Origin: Novosphingobium sp. Chol11
GTDB taxonomy: Bacteria; Pseudomonadota; Alphaproteobacteria; Sphingomonadales; Sphingomonadaceae
Direction: 5' to 3'
Assembly: GCF_900218065.1 (NCBI RefSeq)
Contig: NZ_OBMU01000004.1
Span: 104,183-139,910, forward strand
Length of the DNA stretch: 35,728 nucleotides
The position numbers and the translations under genes were made by a program. Below the pieces are notes generated by a model. That model was not told the origin of the DNA and searched no databases. It saw only the letters and a list, made by a program, of their open reading frames with translations. Positions 24,113-32,548 of the stretch are shown piece by piece (positions within the stretch are counted from its first letter, which is position 1; the number at the start of each line of letters is the position of its first letter).

Positions 24113-25195
24113 ATGGGGAATGGCAAGGCGGATGAGCGAGGGCAGTATGGCGCCGCCAGACCCGCGACTATGCGGCTCGCCCGTGTTCACGGCAAAGGCG
24201 ACATGCGCATTGACGAGGTGCCGGTTCCAAAGATCGGTGCACGTGACGTGCTGGTCCGTATCGGAGCCACCGGCGTGTGCGGCAGCGATCTGGGCTATGT
24301 CGCGGGCGGTGGACTAGGCGGGGACGCTGAATTGTTGGAGCCGCTCGCGATCGGGCATGAATTTGCCGGTACTGTCGAACAGGTCGGCGACGAGGTGGTC
24401 GGCATTGCCCCTGGGCAGCGTTGCGCCGTGAACCCCGATCGCGGGATGATTGGGGGCGGTGGGGGAACAGGTGCTTTTGCGCCCTTCATCTTGATCCCTG
24501 ATGCACGGGCCGAACAGGACATCTGTTTCATCCCGGACACGCTGCCGTTTGACAGAGCGGCCTTGGCCGAACCCCTGTCGGTCAGCCTGCACGGCATTAA
24601 CATTGGCGGCGTCACTCCTGACAGCAAGGTCGTGGTGCTTGGCGCCGGACCGATCGGCTTGTGCACCGTCATCTGTCTGCGACATCGCGGCGTAGAAAAC
24701 ATCGTGGTCGCTGATCTGTCGGATGCGCGGTTGGAGCGCGCCCGCGCGCTCGGCGCCTCCGTCACCATCAACCCCGGACGCGAGCGGATGGTGGAGAAGA
24801 TCGGGCAAGCACATGGAACTGGCGAGCGGTTCGGCATGCCGTTCGTCGGCACTGATGTGTTCATCGACGCTGCGGGATCGCCGAAGGCTCTGGAAGATGT
24901 TCTCGATGTAGCCAAATTCCGCGCGCAGATCGTCATCGTGGCGCTGCACAAGAAGCCGGTGCCGATGAATCTGTGGAAGATGATGGCCAATGAGTTCAGC
25001 GTGTCTGGATCGATCGCCGACGACCGGAAGGATGAATTTTTGGAATGCCTGGCGATGCTGGCGAGCGGATCGATCGATGTTAGCCCGCTTATCAGCCACC
25101 ATTTCGACTTCGACCGGCTCGAGGAGGCGTTCGAGACCGCCGCTAACGTGGATGGCTCCGCCAAGGTCATCGTTACGTTTCCGCAGGCAGCTTGA
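24113..25195 (+). CDS. Zinc-dependent alcohol dehydrogenase (MDR superfamily)
   Basis: 360 residues. Catalytic zinc ligands: C56 (GVCGSD), H82-E83 (GHE) and E153 (AEPL). The Rossmann motif is GAGPIG (177-182) with D201 after the second strand, so NAD is preferred. The four-cysteine structural zinc loop of classical ADHs is absent: the segment after AVNPDR is a glycine-rich stretch (about 111-120), as in some threonine- or sorbitol-dehydrogenase relatives. It is the first gene of the plus-strand operon. The ATG is preceded by AGGAGG five bases away. It would oxidise a secondary alcohol; which one is unknown. Confidence 0.88.
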   Translation: MGNGKADERGQYGAARPATMRLARVHGKGDMRIDEVPVPKIGARDVLVRIGATGVCGSDLGYVAGGGLGGDAELLEPLAIGHEFAGTVEQVGDEVVGIAPGQRCAVNPDRGMIGGGGGTGAFAPFILIPDARAEQDICFIPDTLPFDRAALAEPLSVSLHGINIGGVTPDSKVVVLGAGPIGLCTVICLRHRGVENIVVADLSDARLERARALGASVTINPGRERMVEKIGQAHGTGERFGMPFVGTDVFIDAAGSPKALEDVLDVAKFRAQIVIVALHKKPVPMNLWKMMANEFSVSGSIADDRKDEFLECLAMLASGSIDVSPLISHHFDFDRLEEAFETAANVDGSAKVIVTFPQAA

Positions 25196-25245
25196 GGGCA
25201 TCGGCCCGCCGGTGCGCGCGCAGTACAGCATTGAATGGAGAGGGT

Positions 25246-26517
25246 ATGAACAACAGCGTGGCCGCCGAGCCGCACGACATCCACATCGACGACATGGCCG
25301 ATCCGGTCGTGACGCAGGCGATCGCGGCGGCGCGGCAAGGTGATCCCGATCATCCCGACCGGCTGAGCGTCGAGCAGGTCCTCGCCCGCGCCACGGCGGC
25401 AGCCGACGGGCTGACCGATTTCGGGGCGGACCAAAGCTTTCGCGAGCGCATGGCGGTCACGCTGCAGGCGTGGGACGAGGATGAAGGCCTGACAAGGGGC
25501 GGCCGCATCACGCTGCTCCAGCATATGGTGCGCGTCATGGCCAACCGGCTGCGGATAGAAGATATCGTCAAGCGCTATCCCGTAATCCTCGACATCGTTA
25601 TAGACAGGCCGTTGTTCATCGCCGGGTTGCCGCGTTCGGGCACCACCCATCTCGTCAACTGGCTGGCGCGCGACGAGCGGCTGCGGTCGTTGACGCTATG
25701 GGAGTCGGAAGAGCCGGTGCCCGCCCACGTGCCAGCGCCTGGCGACGTCGACCCGCGGCAGGCGCGCAGCGCCGAACTGTGGGGCGCGTTTGAAGCGATG
25801 TTGCCGCACATGGCGGCAATGCACGGCATGGACGCAGCCTCAATCCATGAGGACAATGAACTCCTCTACATGGATCTCAACTGCTACAGCTGGGAATATC
25901 AATCGCGGATCCCGCGCTGGATCGACCATTATTTCGCGCATGATCGCACGCCCAGCTATGCCTATGAGAAGAAGGTGTTGCAGGTGCTGACCTGGCACAG
26001 GGGGCCGAACCGCTGGCTGCTGAAATCGCCGCAGCACATGGAAAATCTGGCTGCGATTAAGCAGGTGTTCCCCGATGCGACGATGGTCATCACCCACCGT
26101 GACCCGATCGCCGTCCTTCGCTCGCTAACCACCATGGTGGGCTATTGCGATCGCATTCGCCGCGACCCGGTGGACCCGCCCGCGCTCGGCCGCTTGTGGC
26201 TTGACCGTATTGAGCGACTGCTGCGCGCCTGCGTCGACCAGCGGGAGGCATGGGGTCCGGAACAGTCGGCAGACATCCTGTTCCACGAATATATGGCCGA
26301 TCAGGAAAAGGTGATGCGCCAGGTCTATGCGTTGGCCGGGCTCGACCTCACGCCAGAGGTGGAGCGCCAGCTGCTGGGCTATCTCGAAGAAAATCCACGC
26401 AACAAACACGGCAAGGTCATCTACGACCTTGAAGGCACATTCGGGATCGACGAGGCCGAGGCGCGCCGCCGCTTCGCCTTCTACTACGAACGCTATCCGG
26501 TCCGGCTGGAGAATTGA
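25246..26517 (+). CDS. Sulfotransferase family protein 1
   Basis: 423 residues. The 5'-phosphosulfate loop is GLPRSGTT (127-134), with LLKSPQH and VITHRDP (about 256-290) forming the 3'-phosphate site. These are the PAPS-binding features of cytosolic sulfotransferases, though this large bacterial branch is mostly uncharacterised. A long N-terminal region (about 1-118) precedes the core. It starts 50 bases after the ADH stop (GGAGAGGGT before the ATG), so it is in the same operon. A second sulfotransferase (28987-30162) lies in the same operon but differs greatly. In this catabolic setting it may sulfate a substrate or serve a PAPS-independent reaction; neither is known. Confidence 0.82.
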   Translation: MNNSVAAEPHDIHIDDMADPVVTQAIAAARQGDPDHPDRLSVEQVLARATAAADGLTDFGADQSFRERMAVTLQAWDEDEGLTRGGRITLLQHMVRVMANRLRIEDIVKRYPVILDIVIDRPLFIAGLPRSGTTHLVNWLARDERLRSLTLWESEEPVPAHVPAPGDVDPRQARSAELWGAFEAMLPHMAAMHGMDAASIHEDNELLYMDLNCYSWEYQSRIPRWIDHYFAHDRTPSYAYEKKVLQVLTWHRGPNRWLLKSPQHMENLAAIKQVFPDATMVITHRDPIAVLRSLTTMVGYCDRIRRDPVDPPALGRLWLDRIERLLRACVDQREAWGPEQSADILFHEYMADQEKVMRQVYALAGLDLTPEVERQLLGYLEENPRNKHGKVIYDLEGTFGIDEAEARRRFAFYYERYPVRLEN

Positions 26518-26682
26518 CCGCAATGGCATCAGTTGCAGAAGGGCGAGGATCAGCGGCTAACGCGGGAACTGCTCTCGGTCTGCTCGCTGACGCGCACAGC
26601 ACCGGTCAGGGCGCTCCGGGACAGATAAGCTCGGGCGCGCATCTCCAAGTGTATCGCCTCGCAGGGCGAAAAGGTAAGTGAC

Positions 26683-27435
26683 ATGAATTCGATGCATCAT
26701 GATTTCAGCGGCGCCAAGGTGCTCGTCACGGGAGGAACCAGCGGGATCGGCGCAGCGACGGCTGCCGCATACCGAGCCGCCGGCGCGGAAGTGACGATCA
26801 CCGGCACGCGCGCTTCTGCCGATCGCTACGATGCCGATCTATCCGGCTATTGCTACCTGCCGATGGACATCGAGGATGGCGACAGCATAGGCGCCATGGC
26901 TGCACAGGTGCCCGCGCTCGACATTCTCATCAATAATGCGGGAATGGCGCTGCCCAGCCTCGGCCTCGATGAATACGAACCGGATGTCTTCGCCCGTGCC
27001 GTGAACATGCTTTTGGTGGGTGCTTTCCGCGTTTCGCAGCGGCTGACTGACCGGCTGATCGCCAGCGACCTCAAAGGGGGAGCATCGATCGTCAGTATCG
27101 CATCGATGAGTTCCTTCTTCGGCATTGCCATTGTTCCAGGCTATGGCGCTGCCAAGACCGGCCTTGTAGGCCTCACCCGTACGCTGGCTGTGAAGTACGG
27201 GCCGCAGGGAGTGCGGGTGAACGCGGTCGCGGCGGGTCTGACCCGGAGCGGCATGACAGCGGGCACCTTCGCGCAGGACGCCTGGACAGCACCAACTCTG
27301 GGCCGCACCCCGCTGGGGCGCTTGGGAGACCCGGAAGACATTTCTTCGGCAATCCTGTTCCTCACCAGCGGTGATGCCAGCTGGATCACCGGACAAACCC
27401 TGGCCGTTGACGGCGGCTATACGGTTGCCGGCTAG
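26683..27435 (+). CDS. SDR family oxidoreductase
   Basis: 250 residues, classical SDR. TGGTSGIG (16-23), NNAG (84-87), catalytic S141 or S143 and Y154/K158. It ends with the common TGQTLAVDGGYT. The cofactor loop TGTR suggests NADP may be accepted. It lies 165 bases after sulfotransferase 1 and 206 bases before the DUF1214 gene; both gaps are long for an operon, but no terminator is seen in either. Confidence 0.87.
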   Translation: MNSMHHDFSGAKVLVTGGTSGIGAATAAAYRAAGAEVTITGTRASADRYDADLSGYCYLPMDIEDGDSIGAMAAQVPALDILINNAGMALPSLGLDEYEPDVFARAVNMLLVGAFRVSQRLTDRLIASDLKGGASIVSIASMSSFFGIAIVPGYGAAKTGLVGLTRTLAVKYGPQGVRVNAVAAGLTRSGMTAGTFAQDAWTAPTLGRTPLGRLGDPEDISSAILFLTSGDASWITGQTLAVDGGYTVAG

Positions 27436-27641
27436 TGGTGAAGGACGCCCATCGCCAGCGAACTCGCTACGCAGACAAGGATGCTAATGCCGTGACTGTA
27501 GCGGCACTTTCCGGGTTGGCGGCGCGTGCGCAGTCCGCCGGACGCTCATCCGGGCGCGTCGCAATCGCTCACCATCTCATCCTTTGCCCAGGCGGGTAAG
27601 GACCTTATCGAAACGTAAGAGCCCCATAGGGAGGTTATGCC

Positions 27642-28919
27642 ATGACCGATATTGCGAGCCAGCGCCTCCTGGAGGGACGCGCCTGGGACGACTTTTGCGA
27701 GACGCTGCGTCTGACTGGGCATGAGATCGCGCGCTGGGGTGATGTGCCGGACGCGCAGGATCGCACTGAATGGTATCGCTATCTTACCCGCCTGGCGCGC
27801 AACGGGCTGGAGCGCTTTGTTGAGAATAGCGAGCCCGATACTCCGCGGCTTCGCGATACGCCCTTCCGCTGTTCAATCAACGCGCAGCATCCGGGGCAGG
27901 ATCACCTTTTGTCGGAGTGGTTCGAACCGGGCTACGAGTACCGGATGTGGGGCAACCGCGGCACAGTCGATTATTTTGTGATCGGCGTGTGGAAAGCGGC
28001 GCAGAACCTGGACGTGGGCGCGCAGGATTGGGCTGATGCGGGAGTTGAGAGCCTGAAGGAGTTCGACCCGGCGATGCTGTTCACCACCGCTTTCCTGCAA
28101 AGCGACAGCATCGACTTCGACGCAGACGGCAATTTCGAAGTCATGCTGACGCGTGAAGCTCCGGCGGATGGACGCAACTGGCTGAAGATCGACGAGGAGA
28201 GCGTCGGACTGCTCGTCCGCATCGTCCATCAGGACCGTGCGCGGGAAATCAATCCCGTGATGCACATAGAACGGCTGGATCATCCCCAGCAGCGTCCGGT
28301 GCGCCCAGCTGAACTTGCCACCAATCTTGCTCGTGCCGCGCAGATGGTGCGGGGCTATGCTGAACTGCCCCGCGCTTGGTGGTTCGACAATCTGTCGAAG
28401 CGCAAGAACCAGCTGCAATTCTCTCGCGGGGTCTATCTCAGCAATGGTGGCGTAGCAGATCGGCACCACGCGTTCGGTGTGTGGGAGAAGCCCGAGGATC
28501 ACGCCCTCATATTCCATTTTGAAGTGCCGCCTGCTGAAAACTGGATTTTCCAGCTGCTCAACATCTTCCAGGAAAATCTGGACATCTACGAGCAGGAGAA
28601 GGGCTATATCGAGAACCGCCGCGCTATTCTCGAACCAGACGGTTCGGCCTATGTGGTAATTGCGGACAAGGATCCCGGCATCGGCGGTAACTGGATCGAT
28701 GCCTTCCAGCACCGCCATGGCACCATGAGCCTTCGTTTCATCAAGTGCGAAACCCCTCCGAGCGTACGGGCCTATCTGGTGCCGCTCGCCGATTTGGAGA
28801 AATCCGGCAGGCAGGCGCTGGCCGAGGTAACTAGCATCATAGCGGCGAACAAGTGGAGTGATGCTGCTGCCATGCGGGCAGCGCCAACCGTCAGCTCCGC
28901 CGGAACAGCTCTGCAATAA
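27642..28919 (+). CDS. DUF1214 domain-containing protein
   Basis: 425 residues, cytoplasmic (no signal). The C-terminal half resembles DUF1214 (FHFEVPPAENWIFQLLNIF, about 287-305, then SYVVIADKDPG-like segments), with a preceding region of unknown fold. DUF1214 proteins recur in sphingomonad catabolic operons but have no proven activity. AGGGAGG 6 bases upstream supports the start. Between an SDR and a sulfotransferase, it probably takes part in the same pathway; a chaperone, binding or hydrolytic role are all open. Confidence 0.68.
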   Translation: MTDIASQRLLEGRAWDDFCETLRLTGHEIARWGDVPDAQDRTEWYRYLTRLARNGLERFVENSEPDTPRLRDTPFRCSINAQHPGQDHLLSEWFEPGYEYRMWGNRGTVDYFVIGVWKAAQNLDVGAQDWADAGVESLKEFDPAMLFTTAFLQSDSIDFDADGNFEVMLTREAPADGRNWLKIDEESVGLLVRIVHQDRAREINPVMHIERLDHPQQRPVRPAELATNLARAAQMVRGYAELPRAWWFDNLSKRKNQLQFSRGVYLSNGGVADRHHAFGVWEKPEDHALIFHFEVPPAENWIFQLLNIFQENLDIYEQEKGYIENRRAILEPDGSAYVVIADKDPGIGGNWIDAFQHRHGTMSLRFIKCETPPSVRAYLVPLADLEKSGRQALAEVTSIIAANKWSDAAAMRAAPTVSSAGTALQ

Positions 28920-28940
28920 TCACTGGACCGGCGGACGCTC

Positions 28941-28964
28941 ACGAAAACGCGCGTTTGTTTTCGT
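28941..28964 (+). other. Hairpin between DUF1214 and sulfotransferase 2 genes
   Basis: ACGAAAAC-N8-GTTTTCGT is a perfect 8-bp inverted repeat 21 bases after the DUF1214 stop; AAACGCGCGTTT inside it is a second perfect palindrome. Possible intra-operon RNA stability or partial-termination element. Confidence 0.45.
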
Positions 28965-28986
28965 TCTTCAATAGAGAGACATCATC

Positions 28987-30162
28987 ATGGCTACCCATTT
29001 CGAGACAACTGAAACCCCGCTGTTGGACCGGGATGCGCTGCTCGCAGAGGCGCGCGACCGGGCGGGGCTGTCCGACTTCGGCGGCCTGTGGTTTCTGGAG
29101 CCGATGGACCAGTTCCTTGCAGCCTCGAACGCGGAGGGTCATCTGACACCTGCCGGCCATGCTGCGCAGACGGAGGTGATCGTCAAGGGGCTGGTCAGCC
29201 GCCTGCGCATGGTCGATGACATCAGGCGCCATCCCGAGATACTGGATGAAAAGGTTGAGGTCGCTGGCATCATCCTGGGCCTGCCGCGCACCGGCAGCAC
29301 CATTTTCCAGCGCCTGCTGGCGAGCGCGCCCGGCATGACCGGCCTGCGCTGGTTCGAGGCGCAGAATTTTGCGCCGTTTCCGGGCGAGGAGCGAGGCAAG
29401 CCGGTGGAACGCCGCGCCTATGCGCAACAGATGATCGACGGCTGGCTCCAGCTTGCGCCCGAACTTGCCTCCATCCACCCGCTCGATCCGGATGCCCCTG
29501 ATGAGGAGATACTCGTCCTGGGGCAGATGTTCGTGTCCACCATGATCGAGGGCATGAACCACGTCCCCAGCTTCACACGCTGGCTGAATGGCTATGACCA
29601 GTCGAAGGGGCATGAGGATCTGAAGACCATCCTCAAATATCTTCAGTGGCAAGACCCCGCGCGGCGCGGCAAGAAGTGGATCCTCAAGAGCCCGTCCAAC
29701 CTTCCCTATGCCGAAACCGCGGCGAAGGCGTTCCCTGACGCCCTGCTGATCATGACGCATCGCGATCCGGTGCAGACGGTGCCGTCCTACGTGTCCATGC
29801 AGGCGGCGCTCTACAAGCTGAGCGCGACGCTGACCGACAAGCAGGTCGGCGACTTCTGGTTCCCTCGCCTCGTCGAGTGGATGCGCATGTTCGAGGCTGC
29901 GCGTGGGCGGATCGGCGAGGATCGATTCATCGACATCGACTATCGCGAGGTCGGCAAGGAACCGATGGCGCAGGCGGAGCGCGTCCTGTCCCGCTTCGGC
30001 ATCCCGATCGATGCTGAAGTCGAGGCCGTGCTGAACGAGTTCCTGGCCGGCAACAAGCGCGAGCAGCGGCCAATGCACGACTATTCGCTGGAGCGCTTTG
30101 GCCTGGAGGAGGAAGCGATCAAGCGCGAATTCGCCGACTACCGCGCACGCTATCTCAGCTGA
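28987..30162 (+). CDS. Sulfotransferase family protein 2
   Basis: 391 residues. The phosphosulfate loop is GLPRTGST (98-105); LKSPSN and IMTHRDP (about 231-262) form the 3'-phosphate side. It shares the fold but little sequence with sulfotransferase 1, so it is not a recent duplicate. No signal or membrane segment is seen. It follows DUF1214 by 67 bases. Two distinct sulfotransferases in one operon is unusual and suggests two acceptors, or catalytic functions other than sulfation. Confidence 0.82.
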   Translation: MATHFETTETPLLDRDALLAEARDRAGLSDFGGLWFLEPMDQFLAASNAEGHLTPAGHAAQTEVIVKGLVSRLRMVDDIRRHPEILDEKVEVAGIILGLPRTGSTIFQRLLASAPGMTGLRWFEAQNFAPFPGEERGKPVERRAYAQQMIDGWLQLAPELASIHPLDPDAPDEEILVLGQMFVSTMIEGMNHVPSFTRWLNGYDQSKGHEDLKTILKYLQWQDPARRGKKWILKSPSNLPYAETAAKAFPDALLIMTHRDPVQTVPSYVSMQAALYKLSATLTDKQVGDFWFPRLVEWMRMFEAARGRIGEDRFIDIDYREVGKEPMAQAERVLSRFGIPIDAEVEAVLNEFLAGNKREQRPMHDYSLERFGLEEEAIKREFADYRARYLS

Positions 30163-30276
30163 TGCGGAAACGAGCATGACGATCGCATCGGCGGTGGTCA
30201 TGACGGGTTATGGTTTGCAGAGTCGACACGCAACTATCTGGGTAAGCCAAAAAAGGCAGCAGAATGGGAGAGCATT

Positions 30277-31056
30277 GTGGTGAATATGGAAACGCCGGAT
30301 CGCGGCCTGGCAGGTAAAGTCGCACTGATCGCGGGGGGTGGCGGCATCGGGGGCGAAACCGCGCGGCGGCTCGCGGCTGAGGGATGCAAGGTGATGATCG
30401 GCGATCTTTTCGCCGACGCCGCAGAAGCGACTGCCAAATCCATCCGGGAAAGCGGTGGAATCTGCGCAGCACACGGCTATGACCAGGCCGACGACGCCTC
30501 CGTGGCGTCGCTGATCGAGGCGACGGTGCGGGAATATGGCACGATCGATTTCCTTCTCGCCAACGCTGCGGACATGGCGGCGCTGACGCAGGACAGCGAT
30601 TTGCTTGCCATCGATCTGGCTATCTTCGACCGCACCATGGCGGTGGGCATGCGGGGGGTCATGATGTGCGCGCGGCTGGCCTTGCCGCACATCGTTGCCA
30701 ATCGTGGGGCGCTCGTCTTCATGAGCTCGGGTGCTGCCCATGCAGGGGAGGCGCAGCGTTTCTCCTACGCCATGGCAAAGTCCGCCATGAATGCGCTCAT
30801 GCGCCATATCGCCCGCCGCTGGGGTCCTGAAGGGGTGCGGGCCAACGCGATCCTTCCGGGGCTGGTCCTCAGCGACCAGGTCAAGGAACGCATGGACAAG
30901 GCTGTGGTTGAACAGATGAAGGGCGCCATTCCCGCTGGCCGCCTGGGCGAAACGTCCGATATCGCCGCCATGGTGGCGATGCTGTTTTCGCGCGACGGCG
31001 AATGGGTCACTGGCCAGACGCTTTCAGTGGATGGTGGTTCCTCGATGCGGCCTTGA
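30277..31056 (+). CDS. SDR family oxidoreductase with atypical NNAG motif (relative of 8510-9301)
   Basis: 259 residues. Nucleotide loop GGGGIGG (20-26), catalytic S150/S151 and Y164/K168. NNAG is replaced by ANAAD (95-99), as in the SDR at 8510-9301 (ANFAD), and the two share RRWGPEG-RANAILPG and DIAAMVAML. The start is GTG at 30277, with GGGAG seven bases upstream; ATG 30286 is the alternative. It is the last intact gene of the operon, followed by a strong terminator. Confidence 0.86.
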   Translation: MVNMETPDRGLAGKVALIAGGGGIGGETARRLAAEGCKVMIGDLFADAAEATAKSIRESGGICAAHGYDQADDASVASLIEATVREYGTIDFLLANAADMAALTQDSDLLAIDLAIFDRTMAVGMRGVMMCARLALPHIVANRGALVFMSSGAAHAGEAQRFSYAMAKSAMNALMRHIARRWGPEGVRANAILPGLVLSDQVKERMDKAVVEQMKGAIPAGRLGETSDIAAMVAMLFSRDGEWVTGQTLSVDGGSSMRP

Positions 31057-31095
31057 AGCTGCTGCTCTCTAGCTAGCGGCATTAAATGGGAGTGG

Positions 31096-31117
31096 GGGCG
31101 GCCTGATACGGCCGCCC
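31096..31117 (+). terminator. Terminator of the plus-strand catabolic operon
   Basis: GGGCGGCC-N6-GGCCGCCC, a perfect 8-bp stem, 39 bases past the SDR stop. Only two T follow, so termination may need help, but the position is right. Confidence 0.6.
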
Positions 31118-31140
31118 TTAGTCATCGTTCCGGCGCGGCT

Positions 31141-31286
31141 TCACTGCCGCTGCATCTTCCAGCTGCGCCTGCCGATGCTCATGATGAAGATGGCGCCTGC
31201 GGCCAGATAGGCCGTACCGAACGCTCCCGCCGCGAAGCTGACGCCCCCTAGGGCGGCGACGGGCCCCACTACGACAGGGTTGACAG
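31141..31286 (-). pseudogene. C-terminal remnant of a membrane transporter (MFS-like)
   Basis: The minus strand reads NPVVVGPVAALGGVSFAA then GTAYLAAGAIFIMSIGRRSW and a stop: one to two hydrophobic segments and a basic tail, as at the end of many MFS proteins. A stop lies a few codons upstream, and the fragment abuts a LysR remnant on the other strand. The rest of the gene is missing. Confidence 0.5.
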
Positions 31287-31471
31287 CGTGGGCTCGGCTA
31301 TCTCATGGAACCCGATGTCCGTGATGACGTCGCTGCGGGTCGGCTTGTGCGCATTCTTGAAGACTGGACGCCGCCCCTTCCGCCCCCTATTTCAACCGGC
31401 GCAACTCCTCCGCAGCTTTCCAAGCGTTCATCGCACTCGCGCGCGACTTCACCGCTGGACGGCTCGCATAG
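31287..31471 (+). pseudogene. C-terminal remnant of a LysR-type regulator, frameshifted
   Basis: Reads [19 protein letters not shown] then [12 protein letters not shown], the typical effector-domain end of LysR regulators. After about 31384 the expected continuation ([18 protein letters not shown], then stop at 31471) is only found in another frame, so a small indel broke it. The N-terminal three quarters, with the DNA-binding domain, are missing. Confidence 0.65.
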
Positions 31472-31696
31472 TCTCAAGCGAGTTGCAGCGCGGCGACAAC
31501 ACCATGCGTATGGCAGCACGCAATCGATACCCCATCAAACTGAGATCGGCTTTGCAATGACAGGTTTCGGCAGGAGCGGCCGTTCGAGGGCGAGTTGATT
31601 ACGTCTTGAGTTGGTCGGCAGGTGCCTCCGGGCATTCCTGCTTATCAGGCGCCAAAGCGTTCTTCGGACGGCCACTCTGGCCATCGGAGAATGATC

Positions 31697-32287
31697 ATGG
31701 AGATGCCTGAAACCGTACCCACCACCACCGCCACAAAGCGCCAAGTCTGGAACGCCGGACGGACCGTCGGCGCGAAGCGCGCTCTGAAACCGAAGCAAAT
31801 TTGGGAGATCCGATTTTACCTCAATCAGCGGCACCGCTTGCGAGACAGGGCGCTGTTCGACCTGGCGATCGACAGCAAACTTCGGGGCTGCGACCTGGTG
31901 CAGTTGAAAATCGGAGACCTTGTCAGCGGCGGGCAGATCCGAACGCGGGCAATTGTGATGCAGCAGAAAACTGGCCGGCCTGTTCAGTTCGAGCTGCTCC
32001 CAGACGCTCGGGCCAGCCTGCTGGCTTGGCTCGAGCGGCGGGGCGGCACGGTGGACGAGTATGTCTTTCCCAGCAGGGTTGATCATAGTGGGCATCTCAG
32101 CACCCGCCAATATGCCCGGCTTGTCGATGAATGGGTGACAGGGGTCGGTCTGATGCGAAGCGAGTATGGCACGCACTCGCTTCGCCGAACGAAGGCATCG
32201 ATCATCTACAGGGCAACCGGTAAACCCTATAGGCGAGTTGTCGTTCAGTTCGCAACTCCGACAGCGCTTGTCGTGCATGCAATCTAG
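31697..32287 (+). pseudogene. Truncated tyrosine recombinase lacking the catalytic tyrosine
   Basis: The first 175 codons match the small tyrosine recombinase family of alphaproteobacterial plasmids (VWNAGR-VGAKRALKPKQIWEIRF; R63 in SKLRGCDL; K91; H160 and R163 in GTHSLRRTKASIIY). From about 32222 the sequence no longer resembles the family, which should continue with an ILLGHT-type motif and the nucleophile tyrosine. Instead 21 unrelated codons run to a stop. The enzyme cannot cut DNA, so this is a remnant. GGAG before ATG 31697 sets the start; the break marks a rearrangement joint. Confidence 0.8.
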
Positions 32288-32548
32288 GCGAATTCAGAAC
32301 TGCAATTTGGCCCGAAAATCATATGCGACAATCATGTGTTTTGCGACAGGTCCGCTCACGCCTATAGCCGGACGTATGCTTATCGGTCCGCTTCTAATAA
32401 TCAGCCGCTCGTTCATGTCGCCTCGGGAGCGGCTTGGATGAACAATAATAGAACGGTCCCGACCTGTTATTGACCCCATCACGGGACATAGCGTAGAGTG
32501 ACGGGCGTAGATCGTGCGTAGATCAGACAGAGCTATGGGAGCAGGCGG

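Noticed and set aside
24295..25650. Long antisense frame opposite ADH and sulfotransferase 1
   Set aside because: Low-complexity, serine/proline/arginine-rich translation typical of GC-rich shadow frames; the sense strand has clear ADH and sulfotransferase motifs.
28939..30201. 420-codon antisense frame opposite sulfotransferase 2
   Set aside because: No motif or ribosome site; the sense gene has the PAPS-loop and proper start.
32402..32433. AGCCGCT/AGCGGCT inverted repeat upstream of GH1
   Set aside because: Short arms with an 18-base spacer and no positional support.
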